A stretch of DNA of 12,428 bases. Source: Desulfobacteraceae bacterium. Lineage in GTDB: Bacteria; Desulfobacterota; Desulfobacteria; Desulfobacterales; Desulfobacteraceae. A program made the translations under genes and the position numbers. The notes under the pieces are model-generated. The model did not search any database and was not told the origin of the DNA. It was given only the letters and a program-made list of their open reading frames with translations. Shown piece after piece: positions 1 through 5,238 of the stretch (the first letter of the stretch is position 1; each line of letters begins with the position of its first letter). The stretch is from positions 1 through 12,428 of the forward strand of contig JAAEMC010000202.1 in NCBI GenBank assembly GCA_024225895.1, in the 5' to 3' direction.

Positions 1-1
1 C

Positions 2-586
2 AATATGTCAAAATTATCTATTGATCCTAAGCAAATTGACGAATTAGTGATTTCCCATGACCACCCGGATCATGTGGGCGGTGCCATGAAGCTTATAGAA
101 TCCCATCCTGACATGAACACAACCCTGGTAAAATCCTTTCACTCCATCTCTAAATCGTCTGTACAAAAACTTGGGGGCAAGTTTGTGGCAATAGATCAGC
201 CAGCCATAATTACCAAAAATTGTCTTTCCACAGGACAGATGAAAAACATTTCAAAAAATGAACATTCCCTTGTAATCTCAACAGATAAGGGAAGCATTGT
301 TATAACCGGATGCGCCCATCCCGGCGTATCAGACATCGCAGCACGGGCCAAAAAGATAACCGGTCAAAAAATCTTATTGGTGATGGGGGGATTCCACCTG
401 ATGAACACCCTTCGTCCTGCTGTCCGTAAAATCACAAAACAGCTAAAGGATCTCGGGGTTCAATATGTTGCACCCAGTCATTGCACCGGAGGAGAAGCCA
501 GTGAAGTTTTTGCCGAGGCGTTTGGCAAAAACTTTTTGGACAGCGGAGTCGGCCGGGTAATTACTGCCAAAGATCTTATTGTATAA
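2..586 (+). CDS. MBL-fold metallo-hydrolase, COG1237-like (5' end outside window)
   Basis: The reading frame is already open at the left edge, so the N-terminal part of the gene is missing. Counting from the Met codon at base 5, the visible part has the metallo-beta-lactamase signature SHDHPDH (His18, His20, Asp22, His23), then TGCAHPG (His105), GGFHL (His131) and PSHCTG (His159). This set of motifs matches the branch named after 7,8-dihydropterin-6-methyl-4-(ribofuranosyl)aminobenzene 5'-phosphate synthase, cytosolic enzymes binding one or two metal ions. The family normally has about 80 further residues before the HxHxDH motif, which supports truncation by the window edge and not a true start at base 5. 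The exact substrate cannot be told from sequence; family members are often annotated only as MBL-fold hydrolases. The 3' end is intact, and no clear terminator follows. Confidence 0.85.
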   Translation, partial: NMSKLSIDPKQIDELVISHDHPDHVGGAMKLIESHPDMNTTLVKSFHSISKSSVQKLGGKFVAIDQPAIITKNCLSTGQMKNISKNEHSLVISTDKGSIVITGCAHPGVSDIAARAKKITGQKILLVMGGFHLMNTLRPAVRKITKQLKDLGVQYVAPSHCTGGEASEVFAEAFGKNFLDSGVGRVITAKDLIV

Positions 587-662
587 AATAAATTCACATT
601 TCTTTCACATCAAATTCATCTGTTTTTCCTTAATATTTAATTGTGAACCACTCGTAATTATT

Positions 663-920
663 ATGGCAAATCGCAGAAATAAGGTTCTGATAAGCCTATT
701 TAATATAGATACAACTGATTATGATATTGCGGCCCAAAACAATCTTGAACATGTCAGATCAGATCTTAAAACCACCCAATTGAATATACAGCGATGTATT
801 ATAATAGCCCCTTTTACCGGCAGGATAAAACAAGAATCCGCTGATAAAGGCACTGGGCTGTTAAAGTTTCAGGGGGAACCTTTCTGGTGCCTGGAATTGA
901 ACTCTGTGGTGCTTACCTAA
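663..920 (+). pseudogene. Remnant of an RND/HlyD-type periplasmic adaptor (membrane fusion protein)
   Basis: The frame contains a stretch (about bases 690-835) that reads like the coiled-coil-to-lipoyl transition of efflux adaptor proteins: a helical segment (DIAAQNNLEHVRSDLKTTQL) followed by NIQRCIIIAPFTGRI. The pattern 'LxxxxIxAPFxGxI' is the hallmark of HlyD/AcrA-family adaptors. Complete adaptors have 350 residues or more with an N-terminal membrane anchor or lipoprotein signal. Here there are at most 86 residues, no signal sequence, no Shine-Dalgarno before the Met codon at 663, and the similarity stops abruptly after the lipoyl motif. No outer-membrane or RND pump partner is nearby. I read it as the decayed remains of an efflux operon. 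Family assignment rests on one motif, so confidence is moderate. Confidence 0.55.
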
Positions 921-1131
921 ATACGGTCAATCCAGGCAAACTAATTTTTAAAATAATATTGTCCCCTCCCATGTTTTTTTGATATGATTTACGTATTATT
1001 TGATCCATACTTCATTCGGAATAAGCAGATAAAACAGTTGAATTTGCAGCAATAAGGCCTTCTTCGAGATAGCAAACAGAATAAAAACAAAGCGCCATTT
1101 ACTTTGGATGCGCGAAAGAAAAGGAGTTTCC

Positions 1132-2265
1132 ATGCAGAACGTTATGGGTGATTTTCAATTCGACGGCCGCATGATGCGCTACAGTGAATTTGTGCCCCGA
1201 TTATATAACATGTGCAAGTCCTACGGGTTTGAACCAGGGCGCATCATGCCCTCCCGGGCTTTCTGCTCGGATGAAAATCAAGGATTCCCAATCATTCTCA
1301 TTACCAAGCATTTTGGTGCCTTTCCCTTTAACCATGGAATGGTAGGCGGCATCGTGGCTACCGACCGCCACGGCCCTCACGCTCACCATGGAAAGGATTT
1401 GGTAATAATTCAAGCCAGCCATGTAGGGTATGATCCTGAAACTGAAAACTTTGGTGTTTATCGCCGTCTGCAAATGGATTCGTCCGTCCACACTGCATCA
1501 TGCGGGAAAATTGATGCAGTTCTTGAATGGTATCAACAAGAATACCAATTCGCTAAAAAAAACATCCTGTTTACCCTTATGGACAGTGAGGCGGTTGTAA
1601 TTATTGATAACCAGTTCCTGGACACCAAACGTGAAAAGGGGTTGTTTCTTGCACTTGACCGCATCGTTGATATGGGAAAAACCAACCGGCTTGAACCGTT
1701 GTATGTATTAAGCACATCAAAAGCATTCCGGATTCATCCTGATTATAAAGCGAAATTGCCGCACTCATTATGGAAATCCATTTCTCGTGTGCCCATTAGC
1801 GAGCAAATGACTGCAGACCTGTTTTATTTTAAACAAAAGGTTTCAAAAACCGTTGAGGGGCGTGACCAATTGGAACGCAACCTTGGCCGATACATGCCCC
1901 AGATTGTCACGGCCAGTTTTCCAGCGCTGACTGCTGCATTGGCAAATACCCAAATAGAATTTGACAGGACTTACCGCACTTTGCTCAAAGAACCCGGTTA
2001 TCAGGGTAAAAACTTAGCGTTCATTGCCGGTATCAATATCGATATTTCACCCCAAAAGGGACAATTATTTCCTTTGACCAAGTTTGTTCCCTGGGCAGCC
2101 TACGTCCAGACCCGGGACGGAAAGCAGTTCATACTGGAACAAAAAGAGATAGTGGAGGCTCTAAAGGCTCAGAGTTCAGTAAACCCGGAAAGAATTGAGT
2201 TGTCAAAAGCCATCCAGATTATGGAAAAAACCTCTGAAATTAAAATTGCCTTTCCTAGCAGTTAG
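1132..2265 (+). CDS. Probable LCIB/C-family beta-type carbonic anhydrase
   Basis: The start at 1132 is chosen because an AAGGAG Shine-Dalgarno lies at 1121-1126 with ideal spacing; an upstream in-frame ATG at 1108 would put that site inside the gene. The product has 377 residues. Its N-terminal third carries the order of motifs I associate with limiting-CO2-inducible B/C proteins: FCSDE (Cys45, Asp47), GAFPFNHGMVGG, HAHHGKD (His85/His86), SHVGYD and ASCGKI (Cys124). In that family a Cys-His-Cys set binds zinc and an Asp/Arg pair assists, giving reversible CO2 hydration. Cys45, a His of 84-86 and Cys124 are the natural ligand candidates (inference). No signal peptide is seen, so it is probably cytosolic. 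The C-terminal half (after about residue 180) is not recognised and may be a second domain. It stands alone on its strand. If the assignment is right, the gene would interconvert CO2 and bicarbonate near a CO2-fixing gene pair. Confidence 0.6.
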   Translation: MQNVMGDFQFDGRMMRYSEFVPRLYNMCKSYGFEPGRIMPSRAFCSDENQGFPIILITKHFGAFPFNHGMVGGIVATDRHGPHAHHGKDLVIIQASHVGYDPETENFGVYRRLQMDSSVHTASCGKIDAVLEWYQQEYQFAKKNILFTLMDSEAVVIIDNQFLDTKREKGLFLALDRIVDMGKTNRLEPLYVLSTSKAFRIHPDYKAKLPHSLWKSISRVPISEQMTADLFYFKQKVSKTVEGRDQLERNLGRYMPQIVTASFPALTAALANTQIEFDRTYRTLLKEPGYQGKNLAFIAGINIDISPQKGQLFPLTKFVPWAAYVQTRDGKQFILEQKEIVEALKAQSSVNPERIELSKAIQIMEKTSEIKIAFPSS

Positions 2266-2343
2266 CCACTGGTCCACCGCGGTGATTATAGATACAGACT
2301 CATTGCTTTAATTCATATCGGAAAAGGGCTTATTAAGGTGATT

Positions 2344-2370
2344 AATAGTGAATCAGGAGGAACCACTATT
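2344..2370. other. Short inverted repeat between convergent genes
   Basis: AATAGTG at 2344-2350 pairs with CACTATT at 2364-2370 around a 13-base loop. It lies in the 172-bp gap between the convergent carbonic anhydrase and MFS genes, where a two-way terminator would be expected, but no good T-run follows on either strand, so the role is unproven. A 10-bp palindrome CACCGCGGTG (2275-2284) sits directly after the carbonic anhydrase stop. Confidence 0.3.
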
Positions 2371-2437
2371 CGGTGACCGGCCGGCAATACATCCCAAATC
2401 ATATCTGACACATCGCCCGCAGCTGCCATAAAGGAGA

Positions 2438-3715
2438 TTACAGTCCTGATGCCTCTCTTTTCAGATCAGTTGATGAGAGGGTGTCCTTCGCGCTGGCGAC
2501 TCGAATGAGGTATATGGCAGCTCCAAGACCGCAGGTGAGAAAAAACAGGCCTGCATGAATAAGGGCGGATGGTACGCCCGCCCGGTCAGTCTGCCATCCC
2601 AGCACAGGGCCCAAAATTGCAAAAGCAAAGCGAATGATCAGGTTTCTTACAGACAAAACCGTGGCCCGGATGTCCGAAGGTATGATTTCGTTGATCTGGT
2701 TCCTGAGCACAGGAGTAGCAACGCCGCGGACACCATAAAAGGCAAAAAGGAAGATCAAACCCATGGCACTGCCGGTAAATCCCATGAGAAGATAGCCACC
2801 GGCAATGCCCAGGGCGATTAATATCATTATGCTGTTTCGGCCAATTCCTTTTTCCACTCGCCAGGCATTCATGGAAACAAAGCCTGTCAGCAGGTTGAGC
2901 AGGGGAATAAGTATGCCGTACCAGGCCAAAGGCAGCACAAGATAGGCAAAATAGGGCTGAACAAACCAAGCCATGGTCAGTGTGGCCGTCCCCATGAGGG
3001 ACGAAAAGAGAATGGCGGCCCGAAGGCCTTTGTGGTCTTTTACAGTATACCGGACAATGACCAGTATCTGGCTAAAACTGGTGTGACCCCGCATTTTTTG
3101 GCGGGTTGGTTCAACCAGAGTCAGGGCGGCTGGTACGGCGGCAAAAGCGACGATGGTCTGGAAGAAAAACGGGGTCCGAAGGCTGATCATCGCGATTAGG
3201 ACGCCCAGGGGGGCAGCCACTGCTTCTGCAAAATTACCGGCTGAGATCATCCTTCCCTCTTGCTTAAGATAGTCTTTTTCATTGTTTGCGGCCTGAAGGC
3301 TGTCGTAAAGCAATGCGGAATCGGAACCTGATATAAAACTCTGGCCGATGCCCAGAATGATTTCACAGATCAGAAAAGTCCAGAAACTGGTTGCCATGCA
3401 ATACATGGCAAATCCGGCAAACCCCATGATACTCCCCAGAATCAATGAGTTTTTTCTACCCCATACATCTCCCAGATAGCCGGACGGAACCTCCAGTACA
3501 ACAATGGAAAAGGAGTATACGGCCTTGAGTATAAACAGATCCTGGGTGGCCAGTCCGTTTTCCCTGTAAAAAAGGAAAAGGATGGGCATAGTCAGCATCA
3601 GCCACTTGGACAGTTTGATGATGTATAGGCGGATTATATTGCCTTTTGCAGCCCGGAACACTTCTTTTTCCCTCATTGAATTAAAATTGGGGAACATATC
3701 ATATTTACCAGGCAT
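2438..3715 (-). CDS. MFS transporter, 12 TM
   Basis: The 425-residue product is strongly hydrophobic, with about twelve membrane segments separated by a polar central loop (around residues 200-225, rich in Arg, Lys and Gln). Between segments 2 and 3 it has GYLGDVWGRKNSL (about residues 79-91), the classical MFS motif A (GxLaDxxGRkxxl). The length is normal for the family. Transport substrate cannot be predicted; a drug or metabolite exporter is the usual guess. The start is uncertain: no Shine-Dalgarno lies at a proper distance from the first Met (3715), the nearest GGAG being about 20 bases away, and Met14 is an alternative with no better site. The gene is convergent with the carbonic anhydrase and divergent from the tetR gene, but a repeat element and over 500 bp separate it from tetR, and its upstream region has no copy of the operator seen at tetR and acsA. 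It is therefore probably not a member of that regulon. Confidence 0.85.
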   Translation of the reverse strand: MPGKYDMFPNFNSMREKEVFRAAKGNIIRLYIIKLSKWLMLTMPILFLFYRENGLATQDLFILKAVYSFSIVVLEVPSGYLGDVWGRKNSLILGSIMGFAGFAMYCMATSFWTFLICEIILGIGQSFISGSDSALLYDSLQAANNEKDYLKQEGRMISAGNFAEAVAAPLGVLIAMISLRTPFFFQTIVAFAAVPAALTLVEPTRQKMRGHTSFSQILVIVRYTVKDHKGLRAAILFSSLMGTATLTMAWFVQPYFAYLVLPLAWYGILIPLLNLLTGFVSMNAWRVEKGIGRNSIMILIALGIAGGYLLMGFTGSAMGLIFLFAFYGVRGVATPVLRNQINEIIPSDIRATVLSVRNLIIRFAFAILGPVLGWQTDRAGVPSALIHAGLFFLTCGLGAAIYLIRVASAKDTLSSTDLKREASGL

Positions 3716-3739
3716 TTGCCATGGTTTTGCTATTTACTC

Positions 3740-3867
3740 CCCTGATCCACCATCAAGGCGCCACCTGCCGCGTTGCCTGCGATCGTTCCTCCCTGCGGAG
3801 TATGACTTATACGCCTCAGTCGTCACTCCTTGGCGCCTTGCATCTGACACCTTGATGGTGGCCAGGG
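3740..3867. repeat. Imperfect terminal inverted repeat, possible MITE or REP-like element
   Basis: A perfect 12-bp inverted repeat, CCACCATCAAGG (3747-3758) and CCTTGATGGTGG (3850-3861), bounds a segment of about 115 bp. Pairing continues outward after a small bulge as CCCTG (3740-3744) with CAGGG (3863-3867). A second inverted pair, CAAGGCGCCA (3754-3763) and TGGCGCCTTG (3831-3840), overlaps the first, so the left arm can pair with either right arm. No reading frame inside looks like a protein. The size and structure resemble a non-autonomous miniature element or a dispersed palindromic repeat. No clear target-site duplication was found. Confidence 0.45.
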
Positions 3868-4157
3868 ATGTGCCTTTTTGTTGTTATTGTGGCATGTTAT
3901 GTAATTTGATGGTGGATTTGGGTACTCATTCCTTTATCGGAATAGACCAACCTGGTGATATTTTTCAAGGAAATGAATAACCATTAACGAAAAACGTAAA
4001 TTCACTTGGACGATAAAAAGTGCTACTCATCCCGTGCTTTGATTTTTGTCGCCGGTGTTTTTCAGTGTGAAAAGGCAGGGAGGCGCAAGGCACTTATTCT
4101 AATTTGGGCCTGATTTTGATTCAGGGTCGGAATTATACCATAATTTTTTGAATTTTC

Positions 4158-4186
4158 TTGACACAAACGTAACCAGCAATTATTAT
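4158..4186 (+). promoter_or_regulatory. Sigma70-type promoter of the tetR gene
   Basis: A perfect -35 box TTGACA (4158-4163) and a -10 box TATTAT (4181-4186) are separated by exactly 17 bp, in AT-rich DNA, 38 bp before the tetR start codon. Transcription should begin near 4193, inside the operator at 4188-4202. This is the best promoter in the window. Confidence 0.75.
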
Positions 4187-4187
4187 T

Positions 4188-4202
4188 GTGGCTGACGGTC
4201 AT
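4188..4202. promoter_or_regulatory. Operator copy a (tetR promoter)
   Basis: The sequence GTGGCTGACGGTCAT includes the perfect core TGACGGTCA and is one of five copies of a 15-bp dyad with consensus GTGGCYGAYGGTCAC. It directly follows the -10 box and covers the predicted transcription start, the typical place for a repressor to block initiation. Binding by the adjacent TetR protein is an inference from position. Confidence 0.6.
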
Positions 4203-4223
4203 AATATGAATGAATAGGAAAAT

Positions 4224-4835
4224 ATGGGGATAGCAGAAAGAAAAGCAAGGGAGTTTGAAAGACGGGAGAGGGAAATCCTTAATGCCGCCTTTAAATTGTT
4301 TATGGAAAAAGGACCGGATGCCGTGACCAATGAGATGATTGCCAGGGCATCGGAGATCGGCAAAGGAACCATTTACAAGCATTTTAAGTCAAAGAATGAT
4401 ATTTATGCGGTATTGCTGATTGAACAGGTTGAAAAAATCCACCGTTTTATTAAAAATCACCTGGATTCGAAGGCAGATGTCATCGATCAGATGAGCCAGT
4501 TTATGCTGCTCCACCTGTCCTTTTATGATGCAAATCCGGGTTCTTTTAAAATCTGCTATGAATTCCGTCGCTTTATTACTGATGACAGCCTTGACCCGGC
4601 CGTTGCGGAGCGGTATGAGGATATGTACCGCAGAAAAAACTTTTTGCTGCAGAAAATATTTGAAAAGGCACTGGATATGGATCTTGTTATTGACCTGCCG
4701 CCTGCGGATCTGACCATACTGGCATCTGGAATGTTTTTGGGCGCTATCAATGAGATGCCTAATGAGTTTATCTCCAGCCGGGAGGTGATTAATGCCACTA
4801 TTGTGGAGAGTGTTATCAAAAGCCTTTTAAAATAG
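4224..4835 (+). CDS. TetR/AcrR-family transcriptional regulator
   Basis: The 203-residue protein has the usual length and layout of the family: a basic N-terminus, a first helix (ILNAAFKLFMEKGPDAV, about residues 18-34), then the helix-turn-helix VTNEMIARASEIGKGTIYKHF (about 34-54), where IGKGTIYKHF is the typical recognition helix. The C-terminal 140 residues are the variable ligand-binding and dimer domain, so the effector cannot be read from sequence. The start at 4224 has only a weak AGGAAA site (4216-4221) but fits the domain start. The gene has its own strong promoter with an operator on the transcription start, and the same operator occurs four times before acsA just downstream. I infer that it represses itself and controls acsAB; it may alternatively regulate other genes outside the window. 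Confidence 0.9.
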   Translation: MGIAERKAREFERREREILNAAFKLFMEKGPDAVTNEMIARASEIGKGTIYKHFKSKNDIYAVLLIEQVEKIHRFIKNHLDSKADVIDQMSQFMLLHLSFYDANPGSFKICYEFRRFITDDSLDPAVAERYEDMYRRKNFLLQKIFEKALDMDLVIDLPPADLTILASGMFLGAINEMPNEFISSREVINATIVESVIKSLLK

Positions 4836-4870
4836 ATATCCGGAACAATAGCATGACAAGGCCCATGTTG

Positions 4871-4944
4871 GTTTGTACGGGTTTTGCTAAGACAAACATC
4901 CTCCGGATAAAAGATGTTCCGGCTGGAATAGGATAGAGCCGGAA
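4871..4944 (+). promoter_or_regulatory. Cluster of overlapping hairpins after tetR
   Basis: Three stems follow each other: GTTTGT (4871-4876) with ACAAAC (4892-4897); AACATC (4895-4900) with GATGTT (4913-4918); and TTCCGGCT (4917-4924) with AGCCGGAA (4937-4944), a perfect 8-bp stem with a 12-base loop. Neighbouring stems share bases (4895-4897 and 4917-4918), so they cannot all form in full at once. The segment may be the 3' end of the tetR transcript or a structured leader. I do not recognise a known riboswitch class. Confidence 0.35.
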
Positions 4945-4956
4945 GTGTTAAACCAT

Positions 4957-4984
4957 ATGCAGGAAGGGTAACTGCATTTTTTTT
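4957..4984 (+). terminator. Hairpin plus T-run, first copy (end of tetR unit)
   Basis: ATGCAG (4957-4962) pairs with CTGCAT (4972-4977) around a 9-base loop, followed by an unbroken run of eight T (4977-4984). The stem is short, so termination may be partial. It is the first of two related hairpins with the same TGCAG/CTGCA core; the second is 170 bp downstream. Confidence 0.45.
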
Positions 4985-4994
4985 GAATTTTTGC

Positions 4995-5009
4995 GTGGCC
5001 AATGGTCAC
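4995..5009. promoter_or_regulatory. Operator copy b
   Basis: GTGGCCAATGGTCAC is the most symmetrical copy of the 15-bp dyad (only one transition-type mismatched pair). A further TGGCC half-site follows at 5014-5018. It is paired with copy c, 36 bp downstream centre to centre. Confidence 0.55.
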
Positions 5010-5030
5010 AAAATGGCCGTTGTCTTAAAT

Positions 5031-5045
5031 TTGGCCGATGGTCGT
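5031..5045. promoter_or_regulatory. Operator copy c
   Basis: TTGGCCGATGGTCGT is a weaker copy of the dyad, 36 bp from copy b. A strong AAAGGAG (5057-5063) follows, but only a 13-codon reading frame (5065-5106) starts there. Confidence 0.45.
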
Positions 5046-5121
5046 AAACTGAATATAAAGGAGAATGCTTAAACATAGCAACCGTATAACCCGGTTAATG
5101 ATCTGACCGGCAATACAATTG

Positions 5122-5154
5122 AAATTGCAGAATAAACGAACTGCAATTTTTTTT
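5122..5154 (+). terminator. Intrinsic terminator or attenuator before acsA
   Basis: AAATTGCAG (5122-5130) pairs perfectly over 9 bp with CTGCAATTT (5141-5149) around a 10-base loop, and the T-run reaches 5154. This is a good intrinsic terminator for any transcript that starts upstream, yet it lies 85 bp before the acsA start codon. Transcription of acsA must therefore begin after it, or readthrough must be regulated. Confidence 0.6.
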
Positions 5155-5164
5155 GAACCTGAGT

Positions 5165-5179
5165 GTGGCTGGCGGTCAC
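5165..5179. promoter_or_regulatory. Operator copy d
   Basis: GTGGCTGGCGGTCAC is a dyad copy followed by a TGGCT half-site (5184-5188). It corresponds to copy b with an exact 170-bp shift. A weak TTGAAC (5153-5158) is the only -35-like hexamer nearby. Confidence 0.55.
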
Positions 5180-5200
5180 AAAATGGCTATTAGAAATTCT

Positions 5201-5215
5201 GTGGCTGCTGGTTGC
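5201..5215. promoter_or_regulatory. Operator copy e
   Basis: GTGGCTGCTGGTTGC is the most diverged copy, 36 bp from copy d and corresponding to copy c with a 170-bp shift. It ends 14 bases before the acsA ribosome binding site (AAGGAG, 5228-5233). Confidence 0.45.
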
Positions 5216-5238
5216 GTAATGAATCTTAAGGAGAAACC

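Noticed and set aside
3582..3980. Open frame of 132 codons across the MFS start and the inverted repeat
   Set aside because: It overlaps the MFS gene antisense, runs through the repeat and has no domain or ribosome site.
4131..4149. AATTAT/ATAATT hairpin with T-run as a terminator
   Set aside because: The stem is AT-only and just 6 bp, and no gene upstream on this strand needs it; the AT-rich stretch more likely belongs to the tetR promoter.
4995..5179. Dyads b and d as CRP/FNR-type sites (e.g. CooA, HcpR)
   Set aside because: TGTGR...CACA ends look similar, but the spacer is one base too long for TGTGA-N6-TCACA and the conserved core TGGC...GGT is not part of that consensus. A CRP-type regulator is still not excluded.
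5201..5220. TGGC...TTGC spacing in operator e resembling a sigma54 -24/-12 promoter
   Set aside because: The distance between GG and GC is 9 bases and not the required 10, and the TGGC part belongs to the five-copy dyad. The other copies lack the TTGC half.
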